NCBI RefSeq assembly: GCF_934372025.1
Contig: NZ_CAKROJ010000085.1
Span: 1 to 7,074 of the forward strand
Direction of reading: 5' to 3'
From: an uncultured Blautia sp.
GTDB taxonomy: Bacteria > Bacillota > Clostridia > Lachnospirales > Lachnospiraceae
Length of the DNA stretch: 7,074 nt
The stretch's first letter is position 1, and every line of letters begins with the position of its first letter. Shown in pieces: positions 1 through 5,934 of this stretch. The translations under genes and the position numbers were made by a program. Below the pieces are notes generated by a model that was given only the letters and a program-made list of their open reading frames with translations, did no database searches and was not told the origin of the DNA.

Positions 1-585
1 GGAACTCTGGTGCTTTCCTACTGGTCTGGACTGGTAGATGGCACAGACAAGTGCTTCCTTGACGGAACTCCATATGGATTGATGGACGTAACAGGAATCC
101 GCAGCGCAGAGATCGATGCTCTCTATGACGGGGAAGAAAATCATGCGATTCCACAGGCAGGAAGCCATCTTGGAATCAGCAATGTATATTCCTGCAAAAA
201 TCTCTGCGAACTGGTTGAAATTTCCGATGCAGAAGTACTGATGCGCTACGGCGAGGACTTCTATCAGGGATACCCGGTGCTGACACACAAAGCATTTGGT
301 AAAGGTCATGTATATTATGTATGCGCGGATATGGAACTTGGATTCTACCAGGACTTCTATGGCAGAGTAGCAGCAGAAGCCGGACTGAAATCTCCAGTCG
401 AATTCATTCCGGAAGGTGTTGCCGTAACTGTAAGAGAAAGCGAAGATACAGAATATCTCTTCATCCAGAACTACGCACGAAAACCACAGACTGTCGCTGT
501 TCCGGCAGAATATGAACTGCTCTATGGAACTGAAAGCGAAGTCATGGCTCCGCTGCAGACAAGGATACTGAAGAAACACAAATAA
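1..585 (+). CDS. GH42 beta-galactosidase, C-terminal part (5' end outside window)
   Basis: The frame is open from base 1 to a TAA at 583-585, giving the last 194 residues; the GTG at base 10 is internal, not a start. The opening residues (GTLVLSYWSGLVDGTDKCF), then PYGLMDVTGIRSAEIDALYD, match the trimerisation (B) domain of glycoside hydrolase family 42 enzymes, including the YWSG-VD-TD-CFL and GI-EID-LYD patterns. A stretch with EVLMRYGEDFYQGYPVLT and the KAFGKGHVYYV element follows, and residues from about 139 onward form the small C-terminal beta domain. GH42 enzymes are usually about 650-700 aa, so roughly 70% lies upstream, including the catalytic TIM barrel and both catalytic glutamates, which cannot be checked here. 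Family members release terminal beta-galactose from oligosaccharides, normally in the cytoplasm as trimers; exact substrate is unknown. No signal peptide can be assessed. The gene ends just before a strong hairpin terminator. Confidence 0.9.
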   Translation, partial: GTLVLSYWSGLVDGTDKCFLDGTPYGLMDVTGIRSAEIDALYDGEENHAIPQAGSHLGISNVYSCKNLCELVEISDAEVLMRYGEDFYQGYPVLTHKAFGKGHVYYVCADMELGFYQDFYGRVAAEAGLKSPVEFIPEGVAVTVRESEDTEYLFIQNYARKPQTVAVPAEYELLYGTESEVMAPLQTRILKKHK

Positions 586-590
586 AAAAT

Positions 591-638
591 AAGATAGAAA
601 AAGTTCCCGGCACTTTGTCAGGAACTTTTTTCTGTCTT
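591..638. terminator. Bidirectional intrinsic terminator between convergent genes
   Basis: The core is a perfect 10-bp stem, AAAAAGTTCC at 598-607 with GGAACTTTTT at 621-630, around a 13-base loop. Outside it, AAGATAG (591-597) pairs with CTGTCTT (632-638) through one G-U pair and one bulged T, so the stem reaches about 17 bp. The T-run on the right serves the plus-strand galactosidase gene. The A-run on the left becomes a U-run on the minus strand and serves the toxin-antitoxin operon. The base of the stem overlaps the first two bases of the antitoxin stop codon complement (637-639), so termination is tightly packed against both genes. Confidence 0.85.
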
Positions 639-864
639 ATTTTAAATTCAATTCTTTAAGCAAATCTTCCTGAGAAACAGAGGGCTGGTAATCAGGAACA
701 CCATTTTTATAAGCATTCATAATTGCCTGTTCATCAGGCTCAGGCACAACCTGTTCGATATTATCAAGAGCAAAAGTGGAGAGAATCAGATCCCAGACTT
801 TTTGTGCATCCTCTTCACTCATAACAGTAACAGCTCCGAAAATTCGTTCCTTTATATTGGACAT
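637..864 (-). CDS. Small acidic antitoxin of a type II toxin-antitoxin pair
   Basis: This 75-aa protein begins MSNIKERIFGAVTVMSEEDA. The frame is open upstream to 909, but ATG at 864 is chosen because AAAGGAG sits 8 bases before it on the minus strand and because the longer form would mostly overlap the toxin gene. The protein is acidic, with a helical-looking N-terminal part (KERIFGAVTVMSEEDAQKVWDL) and an extended, charged, proline-containing C-terminal part (VVPEPDEQAIMNAYK, then PSVSQEDLLKELNLK). This fits an antitoxin with an N-terminal dimerisation or DNA-binding region and a flexible toxin-wrapping tail. I cannot assign it firmly to RelB, Phd or HigA; no obvious helix-turn-helix is visible. 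The assignment rests mainly on its position, 4 bases after the toxin stop codon. It would neutralise the toxin by direct binding and, by analogy, repress the operon. It ends at the bidirectional terminator. Confidence 0.75.
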   Translation of the reverse strand: MSNIKERIFGAVTVMSEEDAQKVWDLILSTFALDNIEQVVPEPDEQAIMNAYKNGVPDYQPSVSQEDLLKELNLK

Positions 865-868
865 AGTA

Positions 869-1111
869 TCACACTCCTTTATAAATCTGACCACGGTTTC
901 CAATATCAATGATATCTATTATGATACCATTAACATTAAATAAAACTCTGAAATTCCCTACACGAAGACGATATCCGTCGATGCCCTGTAATTTCTTTAT
1001 ATCACCTTCTAATGGAAGTCTGGAAATGGCAGCTATTAATCTTTTTTGTGAAGGAACATCTTGTCGTTTTAAAAATTTGACTGCCTTTTTGGAATATGAA
1101 ATTTGAAACAA
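869..1111 (-). CDS. RelE/ParE-superfamily toxin (probable mRNA interferase)
   Basis: This 80-aa basic protein has the standard fold order of the family: a beta strand (MFQISYSKKAVKFLKR), a helical hairpin (about residues 19-33), then KLQGIDGYRLRVGNFRVLF (residues 40-58) and a final strand ending RGQIYKGV. The GYRLRVG-FRVLF block is the family hallmark. Basic residues K39, K40, R48, R50, R55 and R73, with Y77, occupy positions expected of the ribosome-dependent RNA-cleaving site in RelE-like toxins, which suggests translation inhibition rather than gyrase poisoning; that choice is inferred. Start is TTG at 1111: AGGGAGG lies 7 bases upstream (1119-1125 in plus coordinates), and the residues following TTG match the usual N-terminus. 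A TTG start may keep toxin synthesis low. It is the first gene of the operon; its TGA at 869-871 lies inside the antitoxin ribosome-binding region. Confidence 0.85.
   Translation of the reverse strand: MFQISYSKKAVKFLKRQDVPSQKRLIAAISRLPLEGDIKKLQGIDGYRLRVGNFRVLFNVNGIIIDIIDIGNRGQIYKGV
871..879 (-). promoter_or_regulatory. Antitoxin ribosome binding site that fixes its start
   Basis: Reading the minus strand, AAAGGAG is followed by GTGATACT and ATG at 864. The toxin stop TGA lies in the 8-base spacer, so ribosomes finishing the toxin end on the antitoxin initiation site. This supports translational coupling and argues against the longer start at 909. Confidence 0.7.
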
Positions 1112-1122
1112 TAGAAAACCTC

Positions 1123-1172
1123 CCTACATAAAATTATAGTCGAATCATATTCAATTCTTTATCTTATGTAGG
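1123..1172 (-). promoter_or_regulatory. Leader hairpin / inverted repeat overlapping toxin ribosome binding site
   Basis: CCTACATAA (1123-1131) and TTATGTAGG (1164-1172) are perfect 9-bp inverted repeats, 41 bp apart start to start. Counting inward, the pairing extends to 12 bp with one G-U pair (1123-1134 with 1161-1172). In the minus-strand transcript the 3' arm ends in GTAGG and directly shares the AGG of the toxin Shine-Dalgarno AGGGAGG (1119-1125). Two readings are possible: an RNA hairpin that partly hides the toxin ribosome binding site, or two half-sites bound as DNA by the toxin-antitoxin complex about four helical turns apart. The repeat is seen directly; its function is inferred. 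Confidence 0.5.
1133..1138 (-). promoter_or_regulatory. Possible second -10 element upstream of toxin
   Basis: A perfect TATAAT occurs on the minus strand 1138 to 1133, but the 17-bp-upstream position offers only a poor -35 (TAAAGA-like). A transcript from here would start at about 1126, barely including the Shine-Dalgarno sequence. It also lies within the loop-side end of the leader hairpin. It may be a weak internal promoter giving hairpin-free toxin mRNA, or chance in AT-rich DNA. Confidence 0.2.
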
Positions 1173-1181
1173 TATAGTTTG

Positions 1182-1210
1182 ATTATAAAAAAAACATCAG
1201 AATACGTCAA
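1182..1210 (-). promoter_or_regulatory. Sigma-A-type promoter of the toxin-antitoxin operon
   Basis: On the minus strand, TTGACG (1210 to 1205; 5 of 6 matches to the consensus -35) is separated by exactly 17 bp from TATAAT (1187 to 1182; 6 of 6). The spacer contains seven consecutive T. Transcription should begin near 1175, giving a leader of about 64 nt before the toxin TTG that contains the complete inverted repeat at 1123-1172. The near-consensus hexamers imply a strong promoter that would need repression, as is usual in autoregulated toxin-antitoxin operons. Confidence 0.7.
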
Positions 1211-1467
1211 TATATATGAAATCTAATTTGGACTAGTATTTTGTCGAAAAGTTTCTTATGCTGGCTGCAGAAGCAGAATGCCATATTTGGTATCCAGATG
1301 TTTTTTACAGAATCCAGAGTTTCTTTTTTGTTTCCAATGATCTCATTGATTCGACGTATTCTTTTGCATATTTTACAAACATACCTGCAATAAATACAGA
1401 TTCGGCAACAGGTCCTTCAGACGGACCAGTAGTCTGGGACGGCGCGCCAGGTTCTTTGAGGAAACGG
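1211..1467. other. Gene-poor spacer between divergent operons, no convincing gene
   Basis: This stretch lies between the toxin-antitoxin promoter and the sbcD promoter. The left part is AT-rich and the right part, from about 1400, is noticeably GC-richer (including GGCGCGCC at 1441-1448). A plus-strand frame from ATG 1258 to TGA 1536 is open for 92 codons but has no ribosome binding site, overlaps the sbcD promoter and start region and reads as an unlikely protein. A start-less open stretch on the minus strand is listed separately. No tRNA, terminator or repeat array was recognised. Confidence 0.5.
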
Positions 1468-1490
1468 TTGAGGTTCAGACGGTGGAAATG
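1305..1490 (-). pseudogene. Possible remnant of an unidentified coding sequence
   Basis: On the minus strand, 61 codons are open between a TAA at 1493-1491 and a TAA at 1307-1305. The translation looks protein-like, with RFLKEPGAPSQTTGPSEG followed by a helix-like AGMFVKYAKEYVESMRSLE and a lysine cluster. The only in-frame ATG codons lie well inside it, and none has a visible ribosome binding site, so it could be the 3' end of a gene whose 5' end was lost. It occupies the sbcD promoter in antisense. I do not recognise the family. An open stretch of this length can arise by chance, so confidence is low. Confidence 0.15.
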
Positions 1491-1497
1491 TTATGAT
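1468..1497 (+). promoter_or_regulatory. Probable promoter of the sbcDC operon
   Basis: TTGAGG (1468-1473; 4 of 6 matches) is followed after 18 bp by TATGAT (1492-1497; 5 of 6). Transcription would start near 1504, leaving a leader of about 35 nt before the sbcD ATG. The hexamers are moderate and the spacing is one base longer than ideal, which suggests modest constitutive expression. No LexA-type box was recognised by eye next to it. Confidence 0.4.
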
Positions 1498-1538
1498 ATA
1501 AAAAGCTACAGAAAATATTGCCAGAGAGGAGCATGACG

Positions 1539-2687
1539 ATGAAATTTTTTCACTTATCAGATCTGCATATAGGATTAAAACTGATGAACCGGGATCTCCG
1601 CGAAGATCAGGAATATATTTTAAATGAGATCACAGAACAGGCAAAACAGGAATGCCCGGATGCCGTTGTGATCGCGGGAGATATTTATGATAAGGCGGTT
1701 CCGTCTGCTGAGGCAGTCGAAGTGTTTGACCAGTTTCTGGAAAACCTAACAGAAGCGGTTCCGGATGCGGTGATCATGATGATAAGTGGAAATCATGACA
1801 GTGCACCTAGAGTGGACTGCTTTCGAAAAGTACTTTCCAGGCAGAAGGTGTACATGATCGGGCAGCCGCCAAGGACCGAAAATGAATATATCGAGAAGGT
1901 CACTCTGAAAGATGCGTATGGAAACGTGAACTTTTATCTGCTTCCGTTTGTGCGTCCATCTGTGGTAAAACCAGTCGTTGGAACGGATGAAAATGGAAAC
2001 AATCTTTCTTATGATAAGACCCTTCACAGACTGATCGAGCGTGAAGAAATCAATTCTGCGGAGCGAAACGTTCTGGTCAGCCATCAGTTTTATCTTCCGG
2101 CAGGAAAGCGTGCCGAAGATATCGAACGTATGGATTCTGAGATGCGTACGGTAGGAAATATCGATGAAGTATCCGCTGATGTTCTGGAAAAATTTGATTA
2201 TGCAGCCCTTGGCCATATCCACAAACCGATGAAAGTTGGAAGTGAAGCTTTCCGCTATTGTGGAACTCCGCTTGCATGTTCCGTGAGTGAAGCGGAGCAG
2301 GAAAAAGGCATCATTATGGTGGAAATGGATGCAAAGGGAGAGCTTAAAACGACTGTGCTTCCCCTGAAACCACTGCATAAAGTAAAGGTTGTCAAAGGAA
2401 CTCTGGAAGAGGTTTTAAAAGAAAACTGTACAGATTATGTGACAGTGATCCTGACAGATAAAGCGGATCTGGATGTGATCGATATGCAGGAACGCATTCG
2501 CCTGGCTTTTCCGAATCTTCTTGAAATACGCAGAGAAAATCAGCGAAAAGCAGATTACAGTCGGGCATTGCAGACAGAAGAATTGCTGGATCCTTATGAG
2601 CTTTGCTGTTCCTTTTTGAAAGAAATTAATGAGGAAGAAAAGGCGATTCTGCAGGATGTACTCCATACCGTTCAGGGGGTGAAATAA
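1539..2687 (+). CDS. sbcD: SbcD, nuclease subunit of the SbcCD (Mre11-Rad50-type) complex
   Basis: The 382-aa protein is a calcineurin-like metallophosphoesterase. All metal-binding motifs are present: D8 and H10 in SDLHIG, D48 in AGDIYD, N85-H86-D87 in the GNHD motif, H182 in VSHQ, and H226 and H228 in GHIHKP. These coordinate the two manganese ions and the catalytic histidine of Mre11-type nucleases. The remaining roughly 120 residues form the capping and SbcC-binding region. Length is typical for Gram-positive SbcD. With SbcC it opens DNA hairpins and trims double-strand ends in an ATP-dependent manner in the cytoplasm. Start choice: the frame is open from TTG 1518 and has ATG at 1533 and 1539. 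AGGAG at 1527-1531 lies only 1 base before 1533 but 7 before 1539, and MKFFHLSDLHIG is the usual N-terminus, so 1539 is preferred. sbcC follows after one base. Confidence 0.95.
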   Translation: MKFFHLSDLHIGLKLMNRDLREDQEYILNEITEQAKQECPDAVVIAGDIYDKAVPSAEAVEVFDQFLENLTEAVPDAVIMMISGNHDSAPRVDCFRKVLSRQKVYMIGQPPRTENEYIEKVTLKDAYGNVNFYLLPFVRPSVVKPVVGTDENGNNLSYDKTLHRLIEREEINSAERNVLVSHQFYLPAGKRAEDIERMDSEMRTVGNIDEVSADVLEKFDYAALGHIHKPMKVGSEAFRYCGTPLACSVSEAEQEKGIIMVEMDAKGELKTTVLPLKPLHKVKVVKGTLEEVLKENCTDYVTVILTDKADLDVIDMQERIRLAFPNLLEIRRENQRKADYSRALQTEELLDPYELCCSFLKEINEEEKAILQDVLHTVQGVK

Positions 2688-2688
2688 G
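2674..2688 (+). promoter_or_regulatory. sbcC ribosome binding site inside sbcD end
   Basis: AGGGGG (2674-2679) lies within the last codons of sbcD, 9 bases before the sbcC ATG at 2689. The sbcD TAA (2685-2687) is one base from that ATG. This arrangement indicates translational coupling, matching the need for balanced amounts of the two subunits. Confidence 0.7.
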
Positions 2689-5600
2689 ATGAAACCTTTA
2701 CGTTTAAAAATGCAGGCTTTTGGTTCTTATGGCAAAGAGACAACGATTGATTTTGAAAAAGTAAACCAGAATCTTTTTCTTATAACGGGAGACACCGGAG
2801 CCGGCAAAACAACGATTTTCGATGCGATCGTATTTGCTCTTTATGGTGAGGCAAGTTCTTCCTCAAATAAAAAAGAGGGAGTAGTTCTCCAGAGTCAGTA
2901 CGTGAGTTATGAGTATGAGCCGTTTGTGGAACTTGTTTTTTCGGAGAGAAGTGGCGAGGAGCAGGAAATCTATACTGTGCGCCGTGTTCCAAGGCATCTT
3001 AAACCGATCACAAGGGGAGCCAATAAAGGAAAAGCAAAAGAAAATACAGGTTCCGTAAGCCTGATCATGCCGGATGGAATGGAGTATCCGACCAAGGAAA
3101 CAGACCGTAAGATCCAGGAGATCGTTGGTCTGACAAAGAGTCAGTTTATGCAGGTTGCAATGATTGCCCAGGGTGAATTTATGGATCTTCTCCGTGCAAA
3201 ATCGGATGACAAAAAGGTGATCTTTCGAAAGTTATTTAATACCGAAATGTACCAGGATATCGTAAATGAACTGGCTAACCGAAAGCGAACAAAAGAAAAA
3301 GATATTGCGGTTCTCAGGACTCAATGTCAGAGCAATTTGGGTAGAGTGTGCATACCTGAGGAGTACAAATCCGAGAAAATAAAAGAGCTGAAAGAACAGT
3401 TGACAGATGGAGAAATGTCACGGCTTTCCGATTTTTTGGATGAGTTGGAACTTCTGTGTAACTGGTTTAATGAACATACACTTGCAGCAGAGAATGCATA
3501 TCGAAAAGCCGGCAGGGACAGAGACGCAAAAAACGAAGCCTATACCAGAGCGGAAGGGCTTTTGAAATGGTTTGAGCAGCTGGATGCTGCGGAGCAGAAA
3601 CTCAAGGAATGCGAAGCTGACAAAGCAAAGACAGAGGCGCTTTTATCTCTGATCAGCCGTATCAGAGATGCCTATGAGATACAGGGAAATTATGCCCTTT
3701 TGGAGGATGCGCGGAAGCATCTGAAGGATACAAAAGAGGCATTGGAAAACCAGGAAAAAACTCTCCCGGCGCTGAAAGAAGCACGAGAAAAAGCTGAAAA
3801 TACAGAAAAAGAGTCGAAGCAGATTCGTGATCAGGAGATTCAGAATCATAGCAAGACTGTGGAAAAAGTAGAGAAGGCACTGGAGATTTTTGGCCAGATA
3901 AATGTACTTCGCATGCGTGTGGAAGCTGATAAAAAAGCTAATGATGCTGCGGCAAAAACTACGAAGAAAGCATGTGAAACTCAGGAAAAACTGGATCAGC
4001 AGGAAACAAAGTGGAAAGCACAGAGTGAGGAACTGGCCGAGACAGAAAAAAAACTGGTGATCGCAGAGAATAAAAAGCAGGAGGCTGATGCTGTTTCGCA
4101 GGAGATTCAGGAGGTACGTGCGCTTGGCAAGCAGGCGGAACGATGCCGCCAGATAGCTATAAAGACCCGAGATGATTATGCAAAGACAACGAAGGACTAT
4201 GAGACTGCCAATGCAGAATATGAAGAACTGAGGCGCCGCTTTTTGAATGCTCAGGCAGGCTTTCTTGCGGAAAAACTGGAACCTGGAAAACCATGTCCGG
4301 TGTGCGGTTCAACAGAACACCCTCATCCACATCAAAAGAGTGTGGATCATGTGGATATCTCCGAAGAAAAACTGCAGATCATGCAGGAGAATGTGGATAA
4401 ACTCCGTAAAAAACAGGAGCAGAAGTCAGGAGAATCGGCCGCAGCGAATAGCGAATATAAAACGCGAAAAGATACGTATGTTGAAAGCGTTCACAAGCTT
4501 CAGGCACGACTGCGCAGAAGTATTTCTTCTATAACAGAAGAGACAACGGTGACAGAAATGAGCAATGCTCTGGAATTGTGGAAGCAGCAGACAGAGGCAG
4601 AACTGGAGAAACTGGCTTCGGAGGAGAAGCTTCTGTTCCAGATTCGCGAGAATCTCCAGAAGATGGATGCGCAGAAAAAAGAACTCCAGGAAAAACTGGA
4701 GAAATGTCGGAAAGATGAAAAAGCAGCGGCAGAAAAACTGGCAGCCAGTGAGGCAGAATTGAAGAATATGAAGGGATCTTCAGAATTCCAGACAAAAGAG
4801 GATGCCGAAGAGGCTCTGCGCCAGTCTGAAAAGGCGCGAAATCATGCAGAGAAAATTTATGCGAAGGCTTCCAAAGAGGCTGAGGTGACTTTGAATACAC
4901 AGAAGCAGGCAGAAGCTCTGATCAGCCGCTACCAGCATGAGCTGCCGGAACAGAAGAGGCTGGCGGATGAACGAGATTCTTTTTATATAAAAATAATGGA
5001 AAATAAGAAGATGAATGAAGAAGCATGGAAGGAACTTGTGGAGACCTATAGCCGCATTGCCGCAGAGGAATTCCAGCAGACAGTCACTGCTTATGCCCAG
5101 AAGAAGGCCGCTGCAGAGGCCGGTAAAACAGCTGCGCAGAATGCGATCGGTGAAGCAAACCGTCCGGTTCTGGAAGAAATCCAGAAGAAAAAAGAAGCCG
5201 CAGAAGCAGCGTATCTGGAAGCGGAAAAGATCTATGATCGGCTGCGCATAAACAACAAAGACAACAGAGAGGTCCTGGATTCGCTTTTATCTAAATTAGA
5301 AGAACGAAAGACCTTGCTGGAAGAACATGCCCGGATCGATGCACTTTATCGAATGACTTCCGGAAACGTTAGTGGAGCCCGCATGGACCTCGAAACATAT
5401 GTGCAGAGATATTATCTGGAAAGAATTCTCTATGCGGCAAACCGACGCTTTCAGGAGATGTCGGCAGGGCAGTTTGAACTTCGGATGTGTGATCTGGAGA
5501 AAGCAGGAGAGGGCAGGAACAGAGGTCTTGACCTGATGGTATATTCTACAGTAACAGGTAAAGAACGTGAAATTCGTACACTTTCCGGTGGAGAATCTTT

Positions 5601-5874
5601 TATGGCGGCACTGTCTCTGGCACTTGGAATGGCGGATCAGATCCAGCAAAGTTCGGCGGCGATCAACCTGGATATGATGTTTATCGACGAAGGTTTTGGT
5701 TCCCTTGATGAACATTCCAGAAACCAGGCGGTTCGAGTGCTGCAGGAGATGGCAGAAGGCTCCAGACTGATTGGTATTATTTCTCATGTATCAGAATTGA
5801 AACAAGAGATAGAAGATCAGTTGATTGTAAACAAGGATGAGAACGGAAGCTACGTGAAATGGCAGATTTCGTAG
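2689..5874 (+). CDS. sbcC: SbcC, Rad50-type ATPase subunit of the SbcCD complex
   Basis: This 1061-aa SMC-like protein has the complete Rad50/SbcC layout. The N-terminal ATPase half carries Walker A GDTGAGKT (34-41) and the Q-loop glutamine at 161 (IAQGEF). Two long coiled-coil arms follow, very rich in Glu, Lys, Ala and Gln (about 190-510 and 560-900). At the apex is the zinc hook CPVC (536-539), followed by GSTEHPHPH, which lets two molecules join through one zinc ion. The C-terminal half contains the ABC signature LSGGES (965-970), Walker B ending in FIDEG (998-1002) with catalytic E1001, the D-loop SLDEHS (1005-1010) and switch histidine H1033 (ISHVSEL). Length is typical. It supplies ATP-driven DNA clamping for SbcD cleavage of hairpins and double-strand ends. 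No frameshift or missing key residue is seen. It is coupled to sbcD; there is no terminator after it, and an unknown gene follows in the same direction. Confidence 0.96.
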   Translation: MKPLRLKMQAFGSYGKETTIDFEKVNQNLFLITGDTGAGKTTIFDAIVFALYGEASSSSNKKEGVVLQSQYVSYEYEPFVELVFSERSGEEQEIYTVRRVPRHLKPITRGANKGKAKENTGSVSLIMPDGMEYPTKETDRKIQEIVGLTKSQFMQVAMIAQGEFMDLLRAKSDDKKVIFRKLFNTEMYQDIVNELANRKRTKEKDIAVLRTQCQSNLGRVCIPEEYKSEKIKELKEQLTDGEMSRLSDFLDELELLCNWFNEHTLAAENAYRKAGRDRDAKNEAYTRAEGLLKWFEQLDAAEQKLKECEADKAKTEALLSLISRIRDAYEIQGNYALLEDARKHLKDTKEALENQEKTLPALKEAREKAENTEKESKQIRDQEIQNHSKTVEKVEKALEIFGQINVLRMRVEADKKANDAAAKTTKKACETQEKLDQQETKWKAQSEELAETEKKLVIAENKKQEADAVSQEIQEVRALGKQAERCRQIAIKTRDDYAKTTKDYETANAEYEELRRRFLNAQAGFLAEKLEPGKPCPVCGSTEHPHPHQKSVDHVDISEEKLQIMQENVDKLRKKQEQKSGESAAANSEYKTRKDTYVESVHKLQARLRRSISSITEETTVTEMSNALELWKQQTEAELEKLASEEKLLFQIRENLQKMDAQKKELQEKLEKCRKDEKAAAEKLAASEAELKNMKGSSEFQTKEDAEEALRQSEKARNHAEKIYAKASKEAEVTLNTQKQAEALISRYQHELPEQKRLADERDSFYIKIMENKKMNEEAWKELVETYSRIAAEEFQQTVTAYAQKKAAAEAGKTAAQNAIGEANRPVLEEIQKKKEAAEAAYLEAEKIYDRLRINNKDNREVLDSLLSKLEERKTLLEEHARIDALYRMTSGNVSGARMDLETYVQRYYLERILYAANRRFQEMSAGQFELRMCDLEKAGEGRNRGLDLMVYSTVTGKEREIRTLSGGESFMAALSLALGMADQIQQSSAAINLDMMFIDEGFGSLDEHSRNQAVRVLQEMAEGSRLIGIISHVSELKQEIEDQLIVNKDENGSYVKWQIS

Positions 5875-5934
5875 TTGAGATCTGATCTTCAGCTTTTTAT
5901 CCCAGAATAGGTATTGGGAATGGTTAGGAGAAGA

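Noticed and set aside
637..909. Longer 90-aa form of the antitoxin
   Set aside because: The extra 15 codons overlap the toxin gene and have no suitable ribosome binding site, whereas ATG 864 has AAAGGAG at 8 bases.
909..1106. 65-codon plus-strand frame antisense to the toxin
   Set aside because: Lies almost entirely within the toxin gene, which has a strong family match; best explained as a shadow frame.
1189..1362. Two 10-bp inverted matches: 1189-1198 with 1297-1306, and 1199-1208 with 1353-1362
   Set aside because: One is mostly an A-run, the arms are far apart and not arranged like element ends, and no transposase or target duplication is visible; probably chance.
1258..1536. 92-codon plus-strand open frame from ATG 1258
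   Set aside because: No ribosome binding site, runs through the sbcD promoter and ribosome binding site to end 2 bases before the sbcD start, and the C-terminal half is an arginine/lysine-rich unlikely protein.
1746..2378. 210-codon minus-strand frame across sbcD
   Set aside because: Antisense to a gene with all metal-binding motifs intact; composition rich in His/Phe/Ile typical of an antisense shadow; no ribosome binding site seen.
5296..5787. 163-codon minus-strand frame across the sbcC C-terminus
   Set aside because: Overlaps the highly conserved ABC signature and Walker B region of sbcC, so it is a shadow of that coding sequence.
5875..5934. Possible promoter TTGAGA at 5875 before the unknown gene
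   Set aside because: At 17-bp spacing the -10 position reads TATCCC, a poor match, so read-through from sbcDC is the simpler explanation.
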